Positions 16,627 to 26,569 are shown, numbered from the stretch's first letter. The stretch: DNA of 64,000 nt from Croceibacterium_B sp963783195 (GCA_963783195.1 CAWAMV010000004.1:1116001-1180000); one strand, 5' to 3'. A program made the numbers and translations. The notes: generated by a model from the sequence alone, not told the origin.

Positions 16627-17394
16627 TCAGAGGATCGGCCAGGCCTTGTAGATGGAAAAGGCGCTCGTCGCCATCAGGACGATGGACACCCCAACGAGCA
16701 GCGCGCGGGGCGGGATTCGGCTCGCCATGATCGCCCCCAGGGGCGCCGCTAGGACCCCGCCGATGATCATGCCGACCGTCGTGACCGTGAAAGTCTCGAA
16801 ACCGAAGTTGGCGATGAACGCGATCGAGACCGATAGCGCCAGGAGGAACTCGGCCGTGTTGACCGTGCCGACCGTCTTGGCGGGGTCGCCGCCCTGCACG
16901 AGCAAGTTGGAGGTCACGACCGGGCCCCAGCCGCCGCCACCCGCCGCATCGAGGAACCCGCCGATCAGCGCCAGCGGGCGAGTGGTCTTGGGATCCTCGA
17001 ACCGCGGCTCCGACTTCCGCACGCCCTTCACGAACAGATAGATGCCGACGAAGATGAGGTAGAGCATGACGAACGGCCTGGCCGCGCTCGCATCGATGTT
17101 CGACAGGGCATAGGCGCCGATGACGCCGCCGATCACGCCGAACGGCACGAGCCGCTTGAACAGGCCCCAGTCGACGTTGCGCTGCCAGATGTGGCTCGCG
17201 CCCGAGGTGCCGGTCGTGAAGATTTCCACCAGGTGCGTGCTGGCCGATGCGGTGGCCGGCGCCACGCCGAGCACGCTGACGAGCATGGTTTGCGAAATCA
17301 CGCCGAAAGCCATGCCCAATGCCCCGTCGACGATCTGCGCGGCGAAGCCGACGAGGATGAAGGGCAGCAGGTCGGAGAAGGTGAAGTCGAGCAT
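16627..17394 (-). CDS. TSUP (TauE/SafE) sulfite/sulfonate exporter family permease
   Basis: 255 codons with eight hydrophobic segments arranged as two repeats. The family pattern GFAAQIVDGALGMAFG (about residues 17-32) and its counterpart GGFLDAAGGGGWGPV in the second half are clear. TSUP permeases move sulfite, sulfonates or related small anions across the inner membrane. An Rrf2 regulator gene follows upstream in the same orientation, and a sulfatase is just beyond. This suggests a sulfur-handling unit. The ion moved is inferred. Confidence 0.85.
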   Translation of the reverse strand: MLDFTFSDLLPFILVGFAAQIVDGALGMAFGVISQTMLVSVLGVAPATASASTHLVEIFTTGTSGASHIWQRNVDWGLFKRLVPFGVIGGVIGAYALSNIDASAARPFVMLYLIFVGIYLFVKGVRKSEPRFEDPKTTRPLALIGGFLDAAGGGGWGPVVTSNLLVQGGDPAKTVGTVNTAEFLLALSVSIAFIANFGFETFTVTTVGMIIGGVLAAPLGAIMASRIPPRALLVGVSIVLMATSAFSIYKAWPIL

Positions 17395-17456
17395 GAACGG
17401 TCGCTCCTGCGCGAGGCGCGAAAATGCGACCCGACGTCGGAGTGGTTTAACTCAAC

Positions 17457-17475
17457 CATATCGGTAGACAATATG
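17457..17475. promoter_or_regulatory. Candidate Rrf2-type operator upstream of the TSUP gene
   Basis: CATAT-N9-ATATG, within a slightly larger imperfect repeat AACC...GGTT, stands about 63 bases upstream of the TSUP start. It is AT-rich against a GC-rich background. Rrf2 proteins often bind such dyads, and the Rrf2 gene is next door. No binding evidence exists here. Confidence 0.4.
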
Positions 17476-17532
17476 CCTTTGGTTAGGGGAGCGCGCTTTT
17501 CGGCCGAGCTGACGTCCGCGCACGCCGGTCCG

Positions 17533-17979
17533 TCATCTCTCCTGCTCCTCTTCCTCGAAGCGCGGGATCGGCGCGATCGGATCGGAGAGCCGAATGCCGT
17601 CGAGCAGTTCGGCCGTGCGGTCGCGTACCTCGATCATCAGGGCACGGGTGCGGCACTTGTCTTCCGCCACGCAGTTCTTGCATGTCTCGTGCGCGAAGCG
17701 GCTGGCGCAGGGGACCAGCGCGAGCGAGCCGTTCATGTGCCGCACCAGGTCGCCATAGGTGATGTCGATCGGCGGGATGACCAACTGATAGCCGCCGTCA
17801 CGCCCGCGGATCGATTCGATGATGCCGGACCGCGCCAGCTCCGCCAGGATCACGGTGAGGAACTTGGCCGGAATGTTCTGCTCGGCAGCGATGTCGGCGA
17901 GCTGGACGGGCCCGCTGCCGTACCGGTCCGCGAGGTGCTGCATTGCCCGGATGGCATAGCGGGTCTTCTGCGACAGCAT
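17533..17979 (-). CDS. Rrf2 family regulator with Fe-S-type cysteines
   Basis: 148 codons from the ATG at 17979 (MLSQKTRYAIRAMQHLAD), the normal Rrf2 N-terminus; a longer in-frame extension is rejected. The winged helix includes IAAEQNIPAKFLTVILAEL and the RGRDGGYQL wing. Three closely spaced cysteines (about C92, C102, C105, with C111 following) sit in the region that holds an Fe-S cluster in IscR/NsrR/RsrR relatives, so redox or sulfur sensing is plausible. It lies between a TSUP permease on the same strand and a divergent sulfatase, which points to local regulation of sulfur metabolism. Confidence 0.85.
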   Translation of the reverse strand: MLSQKTRYAIRAMQHLADRYGSGPVQLADIAAEQNIPAKFLTVILAELARSGIIESIRGRDGGYQLVIPPIDITYGDLVRHMNGSLALVPCASRFAHETCKNCVAEDKCRTRALMIEVRDRTAELLDGIRLSDPIAPIPRFEEEEQER

Positions 17980-18070
17980 GGCTGCCGTCCTGCACCCGGT
18001 CGCGTCGCACGGCAACAAGGGCATGGTTTGCGCGCGAGAAATCGGTAAACGGGGGGCCGGGGGAGAGCCT

Positions 18071-19681
18071 ATGCACAAGACGTTTCTTGCGGTCCTCGCC
18101 GCGCTCGGCCTGGGGGCTTGCGCCGCTCAGGCGCCAACGACGCCGACCGCTTCCGAGAAGCCGCACCCGAACATCCTGCTGATCATCGCCGACGACATCG
18201 GGATGGACGGGATGACCGCGATGTATCCCGGCCTGATCGACGATCTCACCCGGCGTTACGGTCCGCAGGGGTTCGACAATCCGGGCTACGGGCGGATCGC
18301 CGGCAGCCCGGCCTCCACCCCCGTGATGGACGGCTTCGCGCGCCAGTCGATGACCTTCGACCAGGCCTGGGCCAACCCCTTCTGCTCGCCGACCCGCGCC
18401 TCCATTCTCACCGGCCTGACTTCGGCAAATCACCACGTGGAAACCTATGCCGATGCACTCGACCAGCGGCACGACAGCTTCGTACGTCTGCTGCACGATG
18501 CGGGCTATCGCACCGGGGTGTTCGGCAAGTGGCACATGGCCGGGCTGCCCGCTGCGCCGAACAGCGGCGGGCGCGACTACCCGGGCATGAAACCGCTCGA
18601 AGCCGGCTTCGACTATTTCGTCGGCAACATGCACGCCGCGCTGCGGACCTACTGGGATTACGAGAGCCACGTACAGGATGCGAGCACCGGCCCCGCCACC
18701 TGGCGCAGCGAGGGCGAGCGCACCGCATCGCTCCCCGGCATCGCCCCGACGACCTACGCCGGGGTGGTCAAGGTGGCCGACGCGATCGACTGGATTCACG
18801 GGCAGGAGCAGTCCTATCCCGACCGGCCGTGGTTCGCCTGGGTGGCGTTCAACCTCGCCCATGCGACGATCGTCCAGCAGCCCAGTGCGATGATAATTCC
18901 CAATCGCGACACGCTCGATGCCGCGACCATCGCCGAGGTAGAGGCCTGCGGGGGGAAGTTCGGGACAATGGAAACGGGCAACTGCAGCGGCGAGGCGCAG
19001 TTTCGGGCGATGACGAATTCGATGGACACGCTCATCGGCAAGTTGCTGGACGCGGTCGCGGACGACGACACGTACGTCGTCTTCGTCGGCGACAACGGCA
19101 CCCCGATGTACGGCCGGCCGATGCTCGACTTCATCGACAACATGTACATCACGCGCAAGGATCGCGGGAAGGGCAGCGCCTACCAGGGCGGGGCGCTTGT
19201 CCCGCTGGCGATCCGCGGACCCGGCATCCGCCCCGGCGCAACGAGCGGCCAGATCACCATGAGCGCCGACCTCTTCCCCACCATCCTAGACCTGGCAGGG
19301 GTTCCGGTTCCGCGGCAGGTGGCCGGCGATCCCGCCGGGCCGACGCGGCCGCTTGACGGTCGTTCGCTGTTCCCGATCCTGCGCGGCAAGACCGCCGCGG
19401 TGCGCGACCCATGGGATGACGTCGTTTCCACCCAATCGACCAACCTCCTGGCGGATTCCATCAAGGTCGTGGGTGTGCGCAATGCCACCTACAAGCTGAC
19501 CTGCACCAAGAGCATCGATGCGTGCGAGTTCTACGACATCGCCAGGGATCCGCTCGAACAGTACCCGCTGGCCAGGCCGGCCAGCTGCGCCGCGGCGGGG
19601 GCCCTGCCCAAGAGCGATCTGGTCTGGAACTACTGCCGGCTGCTGCGCGAAGTGCGGACGCGCACGATCATGCGCAGCTAG
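18071..19681 (+). CDS. Lipoprotein arylsulfatase/sulfatase
   Basis: 536 codons from the ATG at 18071, behind GGGGGAGAG. A lipobox (LGAC, Cys17) predicts lipid anchoring. The N-terminal metal site (IIADDIG, Asp41/Asp42) and the formylglycine motif CSPTRAS with Cys105 are intact; this cysteine must be oxidised by a maturase not seen in the window. Further metal ligands are in GKWHMAG and VGDNGTP. It is therefore probably an active calcium-dependent sulfate ester hydrolase. The substrate could be an aryl sulfate or a sulfated sugar. It is divergent from the Rrf2 gene by 91 bases. Confidence 0.9.
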   Translation: MHKTFLAVLAALGLGACAAQAPTTPTASEKPHPNILLIIADDIGMDGMTAMYPGLIDDLTRRYGPQGFDNPGYGRIAGSPASTPVMDGFARQSMTFDQAWANPFCSPTRASILTGLTSANHHVETYADALDQRHDSFVRLLHDAGYRTGVFGKWHMAGLPAAPNSGGRDYPGMKPLEAGFDYFVGNMHAALRTYWDYESHVQDASTGPATWRSEGERTASLPGIAPTTYAGVVKVADAIDWIHGQEQSYPDRPWFAWVAFNLAHATIVQQPSAMIIPNRDTLDAATIAEVEACGGKFGTMETGNCSGEAQFRAMTNSMDTLIGKLLDAVADDDTYVVFVGDNGTPMYGRPMLDFIDNMYITRKDRGKGSAYQGGALVPLAIRGPGIRPGATSGQITMSADLFPTILDLAGVPVPRQVAGDPAGPTRPLDGRSLFPILRGKTAAVRDPWDDVVSTQSTNLLADSIKVVGVRNATYKLTCTKSIDACEFYDIARDPLEQYPLARPASCAAAGALPKSDLVWNYCRLLREVRTRTIMRS

Positions 19682-20811
19682 GCGTCGCCTGCTAGCCGCT
19701 CGCGTGCGAAGGCGGCGCGCAAGCTGCCCTTAACGCGCCGCCCGCGCAGCCACATCATCACGCCGGTGACGGCCAGCCCGGCAGGCACCAGTCCGCCGAG
19801 GAAGATGATCGTCTGCCACAGCCAGCCCGTGTTCGTGCCGTCATGGATGCGGCGCATCAGGCGCCCGGTGGTTTCCGGGCGAGGTGGCTCGGGCGGAGTG
19901 GCCACGCCGGTCGTGTCGGCAACCATCACCTCTGCTCGCTGGCTGTCCTGCAGGAAGGTAACGCTCCATTCGCCGTCCGGCGCGGTCGGCCAAGAGATCG
20001 ACTGCACGGGGCCACGCGCCAGCGGCCGTGCCGCGGCCAGGGCTGCGTCGGGCGACATGACCACCTGCTCGACAGGCGCGCCGCCGAAGCGGCGCGGGCC
20101 GCCCTCACGCGCGCCGCCGCCTTCGCCGGAGAACGCGCCGAAGAACACCGGGAAGCTGATCCACGCGCCGGTGAAGCTCAGCACCGCCAGCGGCAAGGCG
20201 ATCCAGAATCCGCCCTGGTGGTGCAGGTTGCCGCTCGTCGTCGGCATTCGCTTCCACCTCAGCCCGCGGCGGAAGCCGCCCTTGAACGGCCACCAGAGCC
20301 ACAGCCCGGTAAGCGATGACACGAGCATGAACACGCCGACCCAGCCCACGACCTGGCGCCCCAGCCCGGGGATCATGAAGCTGCCGTGGAGGATGTGCAG
20401 GACGCGGGCGAAACCCTGGCTGGTATCTCCCCGGTCGAGCACGTGGCCGTCGGCCGGGTCGAGCCAGATGAGCGTGCGCACCGGCCGCCCGCGCGGCTGT
20501 TCGCCCACCCTGGTTGCAGACGCCACGACCGCGCCCTCGCCATCGGGGAAGGTCAGGCTCGAGAGACGCTCGTTGGCGGCAAGAACTGCCTGGGCCGCAT
20601 CGGCGTAGAGCGAGGGCGGCTGGCTCGCCGCCACGTCGGCGGAGCGCTGCGGATTGGCGACATCGGTCAGCCACTCGTCCCACACCAGTGCCGACCCGGT
20701 CAGGCACAGAACGATGACCGGCAGGGCCAGGATCAGCCCGATCCACTTGTGCACCTGGAACCACAGCTTCCTGAGCCGTACGCTGTTCGATTTCGCCGTT
20801 GCCACGCGCAT
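19678..20811 (-). CDS. PepSY-associated TM helix protein
   Basis: About 377 codons from the ATG at 20811; a TTG at 20835 is an alternative. Four hydrophobic segments are visible. The first follows a KLWFQVHKWIG motif and the last ends in MMWLRGRR. The HGSF and RIHDG histidine motifs precede segments two and four, and PepSY domains lie between them. Such inner-membrane proteins are associated with iron uptake and may act as ferric reductases or helpers for TonB-dependent transport. A TonB receptor is 3 kb away, but no operon link is visible. It overlaps the sulfatase end by 4 bases, in convergent orientation. Confidence 0.8.
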   Translation of the reverse strand: MRVATAKSNSVRLRKLWFQVHKWIGLILALPVIVLCLTGSALVWDEWLTDVANPQRSADVAASQPPSLYADAAQAVLAANERLSSLTFPDGEGAVVASATRVGEQPRGRPVRTLIWLDPADGHVLDRGDTSQGFARVLHILHGSFMIPGLGRQVVGWVGVFMLVSSLTGLWLWWPFKGGFRRGLRWKRMPTTSGNLHHQGGFWIALPLAVLSFTGAWISFPVFFGAFSGEGGGAREGGPRRFGGAPVEQVVMSPDAALAAARPLARGPVQSISWPTAPDGEWSVTFLQDSQRAEVMVADTTGVATPPEPPRPETTGRLMRRIHDGTNTGWLWQTIIFLGGLVPAGLAVTGVMMWLRGRRVKGSLRAAFARERLAGDA

Positions 20812-20982
20812 CTCCCTCAGTTTCGCCCACCTCAAGCAGAGTTGCGAACGGATCGCAACAAGAAGCGAAATTGCACCTACCGCTTTTTGCGCGTCATCAA
20901 ATTAATCATGCGCAGCTTCTAATATAAATCGGCAGGAGGTTGCCACCCGGCGAACCGATTTTGCAGGCGAGAGGAATGTGAC

Positions 20983-23347
20983 ATGCCGACACTTAACGAC
21001 GGTGACGGGTTCATCTGGGATTTCGGCGAGACGTCCTCTTACGGTAGTTCCGGATCGTCGATCGCCAACGGGACCGGCGACGCTTTCGACGACGGGCTGA
21101 CGATCAACGTAAACGGCACGTATGTCACCGGGACGTTCGGGCCTGACGAACTCGGCGGCCGCCAGATGGTCCTGAACGGCTCCGCAGGCGGGCTCGACAT
21201 CGTCCGGCGCGTTTATGTCCCCGACACGGCCGGCGAAGGCTGGGCGCGCTTCCTCGAGAGCTTCACCAACAACACCGGCTCGCAGATCGTCGCGACCATC
21301 ACGGTGGCGTCGAACTCCGGCAACGACGGCGGAATGACGATCATCGATACGTCTTCGGGTGACACGTCTTTCACCACGGCCGACAACTGGATCATCAACG
21401 ATGAAGCCTTTCCCGGCGGCGACCCAACCGTGTTCCACTTGTTCGGAGACGGCACCCGATCGCCCGAACTCGGTGAGCAACACCGTTTTTAGCGCTGCCG
21501 GCGACCAGGGTGTGGCCTTTACATACACCCTGACGATCGATCCGGGCCAAACGGTTTCGATCCTGCACTTTGCATCGCAGCAAAACGACGTGGCGTCCTC
21601 GCAGGCAGAACTTGCGACGATCGACGGCCTCGCCGGCGATGCCCTCACTGGCCTGACCGCCGGCCAAATCGCCTCGGTTGTCAACTGGAACGGGACGACG
21701 CCGTCCAACACGGCGCCGGTGAACAGCGTTCCCGGGGCCCAGGTTACGGCGGAGGATACCGCGATTGTTTTCAACGCGGCCAATGCCAACGCCATCAGCG
21801 TGACGGACAGCGATGCCGGTGGCGGTGCCCTGCGCGTCACCCTGACGGCGTCACACGGCACACTTACCCTCTCCGGCGTCGCGGGCCTGACGTTCGGCAC
21901 GGGCGACGGCACGGCCGACGCCACCATGACCTTCGACGGCACGCTGGCAAACATCAACGCCGCGCTCAACGGGCTCACTTTCAGGCCCAACCTCGATTAC
22001 AACGGCGCTGCCAGTGTCACCATCACCACCAACGACCAGGGCAACAGCGGCACCGGTGGGGCGCTGCAGGACAGCGACGCGGTGGCTATAAACGTCACCC
22101 CGGTCGACGATCTGGGCATCGCCCGCAACGACCGCTTCTTCGTCAGCGAGAACGGGGTCCTCACCGGCAACGTCCTCGCCAGCAACGGGTTTGGCCCGGA
22201 CGTCGACGTCGACAATCCGTTGGTCGTCGGCTCGGTCGCCGGGGTCGTCGGGTTCGTGGGCCAGACCATCACGGTCGGTTCGGGTTCTTCGCTGCGGATC
22301 AACGCTGACGGGGCCCTGACCTACACCCCGGGTGGAGAAGCGCTTACCCTGGCGGCGGTCGGCTCCGGTGCCAGCAATACGCTGTTGTCGGACAACTTCG
22401 ACTACTCACTGGTCGGCGGGGGAACCGGAAACGTTACCGTCATCGTGAATGGCACGGACGGGGCGGACATCCTGCGTGGCACGAACGGCAACGACACCAT
22501 GCGCGCCGGCAACTTCAATGACGTACTGATGGGCGACCCGGGCGCGGATTCGCTCGATGGCGGGCCGGGCACCGACACGGTGAGCTACGCCCAAAGCAGT
22601 GCAGCGGTCTTCGTCAACCTGACGTTGGGCGAAGGTCACGGGAACTGGGCCGACGGCGATACTTACCACCTGATCGAGAACATCGTCGGGTCTTCGGGCA
22701 ACGACTTCCTGATCGGCGATCCCGGCGTCAACCGGATCGACGGCGGCGCCGGCAACGACACCGTCATCGGCGCGGTCGGGCCCGACGTCCTCATCGGCGG
22801 CACAGGCACCGACCTGCTCAGCTTCGAGGACAACTCCGGCACGGTGTTCGTCAACCTGCTGACCGGGATGGGCTACAACAACGCGGCCCAGGGCGATACG
22901 TTCGACGGGTTCGAAAACGTGATCGGCGGCCTGTTCGACGATACCCTGATCGGCGATCATGGCGCCAACCGGCTCGACGGCGCCATGGGCGCCGATACCC
23001 TGGTCGGCAACGGCGGCGCGGACACCTTCGTGTTCAGCTACGCTCCTGGCGCGACCAGCGTTTGGGGCAGCCCGAACGTCGACACGATCTTCGACTTCGT
23101 CAGCGGCAGCGACAAGCTGGAGATCAACGCCTCGGCCTTCGGCGGAGGGCTGGCGGCCGGTCCCCTGGCGGCGGACCAGTTCGTCGCCGGCACCGAAGCG
23201 CACGATGCCAACGATCGCTTCGTCTACGACCAGGCGAACGGACATCTCTACTTTGACGCCGACGGCAATGGCGGCGCGGCCCAGGTGCTGATGGCCTTCC
23301 TGCCGAACCACGACGCGATCGCGGCGACCGACTTCGTCATCGTCTGA
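20983..23347 (+). pseudogene. RTX-type calcium-binding secreted protein with a +1 frameshift
   Basis: If one base is removed in the CCC run at 21455-21457 the gene reads as 787 residues. The first frame (to 21492) holds an unusual N-terminal domain starting MPTLNDGDGFIWDFG. The second continues as DRPNSVSNTVFSAAGDQ. A cadherin-like region with repeated T-x-TL-x-GVAGLTFGTGDG motifs follows, then about six hemolysin-type nonapeptide repeats (GGxGxDxLx, e.g. GNDTMRAGN, GTDTVSY, GNDFLIGD). It ends in the DFVIV type I secretion tail. Type I export and calcium folding outside the cell are expected. No export ABC transporter is nearby. An AT-rich stretch (TAATATAAAT) 50 bases upstream may hold the promoter. 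Confidence 0.8.
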
Positions 23348-23368
23348 TCCGCTGCAGATGCGGCATCC

Positions 23369-23401
23369 GCGGCCGTGGGCGCTCGAGGCGCTCACGGCCG
23401 C
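23369..23401. terminator. Hairpin between convergent genes
   Basis: GCGGCCGTG and CACGGCCGC form a 9-base perfect stem around a further GC-rich partial stem. It lies 22 bases after the RTX stop and 33 bases from the stop of the convergent SnoaL gene. There is no long T run, so it is a probable but not classic terminator. Confidence 0.5.
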
Positions 23402-23433
23402 AACTTCATGCGCGGGGCGAACCGACGCGCCCG

Positions 23434-23985
23434 CTAGAGCTTCTTGTCGTTGGGATCGACCGGGGTGTCGCTCTTGAGCATCGGGTCCCAGTGCTCGGCG
23501 ATCTTGCCGTCTTCGATGCGGTAGAGGTCGAACCAGGTCGAGTAATAGGTTTCCCCCTCGGCGTCCTTCTCCGGCCGGACGAAGCTGGTCATCACGTAGT
23601 CGCCCTCGGCGATGAGCTGGATGAGCGGGAGTTCGAGCCGCTCTGCGATCGGCCGCTCGGGCCGGGTCTTGCGGATGTAGTCCTGCACGCCCGCCAGGCC
23701 CTGCCCGGCGTTGGGATTATGCTGGACGTAACCATCGGCGATGAACTCGCCTGCGCGGTCCGCCAGCCCGGCCTGCAGGACGATGCGGTACATGTCGTAT
23801 ACCAGACGCTTGTTCGCCGCGAGCCCGGGATCGGGGCTGGCGAGCAGGGCGGCGTGATCGCCATCAACCTTCGGCGCAGTCTGGGGGGGCTTGGCGGGCA
23901 TCGGCGGGTTCTCCTGCTGGGCGGCAAGCGGCGCGGCAACGGCCGAGCAACCGACCAGCAGGACGGCGGCAAGTAGGCTGCGCAT
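23434..23985 (-). CDS. Exported SnoaL-like/NTF2-fold protein
   Basis: 183 codons from the ATG at 23985, behind GGGAGG. The signal peptide MRSLLAAVLLVGCSAVAAPL includes a possible lipobox (LVGC). The mature part contains FIADGYVQHNPNAGQG and WFDLYRIEDGKIAEHWD, which is the SnoaL polyketide-cyclase-like pattern common in periplasmic proteins of unknown activity. It is convergent with the RTX gene and divergent from the TonB receptor, 100 bases away. A shared role with the receptor cannot be shown. Confidence 0.8.
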   Translation of the reverse strand: MRSLLAAVLLVGCSAVAAPLAAQQENPPMPAKPPQTAPKVDGDHAALLASPDPGLAANKRLVYDMYRIVLQAGLADRAGEFIADGYVQHNPNAGQGLAGVQDYIRKTRPERPIAERLELPLIQLIAEGDYVMTSFVRPEKDAEGETYYSTWFDLYRIEDGKIAEHWDPMLKSDTPVDPNDKKL

Positions 23986-24084
23986 CGGTAAATCCTCCCG
24001 TTTGCGCAATCTCTGCCAAAGGCGGGGTGACACCGCAAGCGCAGTTCGCTAGAAGACGGACAAAGTCAACGAAAGACGGACAGG

Positions 24085-26116
24085 ATGCCCAGAAAGCTTT
24101 ATCTTTGCCTCGCGGTTTCGGTCGCGGCTCTCGCCACGCCAGCCATGGGCCAGGACACTTCTTCCGGGGACTCGGTGCCCGTCAACGAGATCATCGTTAC
24201 CGGCAGGGGCCTCGACGAGACGCCGGCCACGCCAGCCTACGACATCCAGCGGATCGACCGCGAGCAGATCGTTTCGACAGGCTCGGGCCGGCTGGAGGAT
24301 GTGTTGTCCAATGTCGCGGGCTTTCAGCAGTTCCGCCGGTCCGACAGCCGTTCGTCCAACCCCAGCGCGCAGGGGGTGACCTTGCGCGCACTTGGCGGCA
24401 ATGCCACCAGTCGGGCGCTGGTCCTGCTCGATGGCGTGCCGCTGGCCGACCCGATGTTCGGCTACATCCCGCTGTCGGCCATCGACCCTTCACGCCTCGA
24501 GTCGATCCGCGTTACCCGCGGCGGCGGCTCGGGACCGTTCGGCGCGGGCGCACTGGCAGGTACCATTGAGCTCGACAGCGCCGATGCCTACGACGTGGGC
24601 CTGTTCACCGGCTCGGCGCTGATCAACGACCGTGCGGAAACGGAGCTGTCGGCGCAGCCTCGCGCCCGAGATCGGCGACGGCTACGCGGTTGTCAGCGGG
24701 CGGTGGGATCGCGGCAAGGGCTTCTGGACCACGCCCGAAGCTGAGCGCGTGCCGGCGAGCGCGCGCGCGAAATTCGATTCCTGGTCGGCCAGCGCCCGGG
24801 TGGTCCAGCCGGTCGGCAGCGACATGACGCTCCAGTTGCGCGGCATGGCCTACGACGACGACCGCGTGCTGCGCTTCAAGGGAGCCAACACCGGCAGCCG
24901 GGGCGAGGATGTGAGCGCCCGGCTCATCGGCCGCGGCGACTGGCAGTTCGACGTCATCGGCTATCTCCAGTGGCGCAACTTCCACAACACGGTGATCTCC
25001 TCGACCCGCTTCGTGCCGGTGCTCGAACAGAAGGACACGCCTGCCAGCGGGCAGGGCGGCAAGGTCGAGATCCGCCCGCCGGTCGGTGGCGGGCACACCT
25101 TGCGCTTCGGCGCCGACTATCGCCGCACACAGGGCGACCTGAAGGAAGACGCCTATTCAGCCTTCAGCGGCGCGCGGACCGAGCAGCGCTTCGCCGGCGG
25201 GGTCAACACCGACGCCGGCTTCTTCGTCGAAGACGACTGGGAGCTTGGCCGCCTGACGCTGACGGGGGGCCTGCGCGCCGACCACTACACGATCCGCGAC
25301 GGTTATTATCGCGCGCTCAACGGGGCCGGCACGACGGTCCTGACCGACGATACCTACGGTAATCGCGCTGACTGGGAGGTTTCCTGGCGCGGCGGTGCGG
25401 TCTTTGCCGCCACTGAAGCGCTGGACCTGCGCGCGGCCGCCTATCGCGGGTTGCGCCTGCCGACCGTGAACGAGCTTTACCGACCCTTCGTGGTCTTTCC
25501 CGTCACGACCGAGGCGAATGCCAACCTCGTTCCCGAGACGCTGGAAGGCTTCGATGTCGGGCTGGACTGGCAGGCCATGCCGGGCATCAAGCTGACTGCG
25601 ACCTACTTCGACAACGTGGTCAACGACGCGATCACAAACGTTACGATCGGCACCAACCTGCGCCAGCGCCGCAACATCCAGGCAATCGATGCCGAGGGTT
25701 TCGAGTTCGGCGCGGAGCTGCGCAGCGGGCCTTTCGGCTTCGACGGGTCGCTGGCCTACACCAATGCGAAGCAGCAAGGGACGGGCTTTGCCTCCGCCCT
25801 TGATGGCTACACCCCTTCGCAGACCCCGAAGTGGGCGGCCAGCGCCACGGCCAGCTATCGGCCCGCGGACGGAGCGCTGGTCGCAGCCACCTTGCGCCAC
25901 GTCGGCAAGCAGTACGAGGACGACCAGGAGACCGACGTCCTGCCTGCCGCGACCACGCTCGACCTGTTTGCGCAGATCCCGCTGTTCGGCGCCCTGAGTT
26001 TCGTCGCCCGGGCAGAAAACGTGTTCGACGAGACGATCGTCACCCGCAACCAGGGCGGCTCGATGGACCTCGGTGCACCGCGCACTGTCTGGGCGGGCGT
26101 ACGCTACGGGTTCTGA
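24085..26116 (+). pseudogene. TonB-dependent receptor with a +1 frameshift
   Basis: A 676-residue outer-membrane receptor if one base is removed near 24655 (GCGCAGCCTC in place of GCG AGC CTC). The first frame holds a signal peptide (MPRKLYLCLAVSVAALATPA), a TonB-box-like EIIVTGRG and a complete plug domain (VLLDGVPLADPMFG, VTRGGGSGPFGAGALAGTI). The second frame holds the beta barrel, with NELYRPF, a GFDVGLDWQ segment and the terminal VRYGF. Smaller size and plug pattern suggest a siderophore, cobalamin or vitamin type receptor, but the ligand is unknown. The two halves are separately intact, so a base-calling error is as likely as inactivation. Confidence 0.85.
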
Positions 26117-26123
26117 GAGCGTG

Positions 26124-26149
26124 AAAAAGGGGCCGCACGATGCGGCCCC
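26124..26149 (-). terminator. Rho-independent terminator
   Basis: GGGGCCGC-acgat-GCGGCCCC is a perfect 8-base stem. On the minus strand it is followed by five T residues (26128-26124), giving a classic terminator for the glutamine-rich gene. The stem can also end transcription from the TonB receptor on the plus strand, whose stop is 12 bases away. Confidence 0.85.
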
Positions 26150-26170
26150 CCGACTTGATGTTCCGTTAAA

Positions 26171-26569
26171 TCAGCGGTCGCCATAGCCTGGCGGCGTGTT
26201 TTCGCCCGGCTGGCTGCTGCTTGCGCCATCCTGCTGTTCGGCCTGGCGGCGCTTCTCCAAATCCGATTGCTCCTGCTGGTCGTCGCGTCGGCCGAGGTCC
26301 TGCTGGCTACCACGTTCGCCGTGCTGTTCGGGCTGGCGGCCGGACATCGTGATGTCGTTGCCGCTGTCGCTCTCGAACTCGACACCGCGGTCGCCTTCGG
26401 GGCGGTAGGTTCCGCCCTGCTGTTCCATCTGGCTGTCGCCCTGCCGGTCCTGCTCCATGCTGCCGCCAGCGGTGGCCTGTTCCTGCTGCCGACTGCCGGC
26501 GCCGGTGTTCTGGCCCAGATCCTTGTTCTGGCTCTGGCTCTGGCTCTGATTTTGGCTCTGGTGACTCAT
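26171..26569 (-). CDS. Glutamine-rich low-complexity protein
   Basis: About 132 codons from the ATG at 26569, which lies 10 bases from CAGGAG; an ATG at 26578 is an alternative. The protein is almost free of hydrophobic residues. It begins with repeated SQNQSQSQSQ units and continues with Q-, E-, D-, G- and R-rich stretches to PPGYGDR. The DNA shows a short 6-base tandem repeat at the N-terminal coding end. It should be intrinsically disordered. I know no function. A dedicated terminator at its 3' end and a good ribosome binding site support real expression. Stress or nucleoid-related disordered proteins look like this, but this is only a comparison. Confidence 0.65.
   Translation of the reverse strand: MSHQSQNQSQSQSQNKDLGQNTGAGSRQQEQATAGGSMEQDRQGDSQMEQQGGTYRPEGDRGVEFESDSGNDITMSGRQPEQHGERGSQQDLGRRDDQQEQSDLEKRRQAEQQDGASSSQPGENTPPGYGDR

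Noticed and set aside
22440..23040. Tandem DNA repeat array
   Set aside because: The repetition is at protein level (degenerate RTX nonapeptides) and the DNA units differ, so it is part of the coding sequence rather than a DNA repeat.
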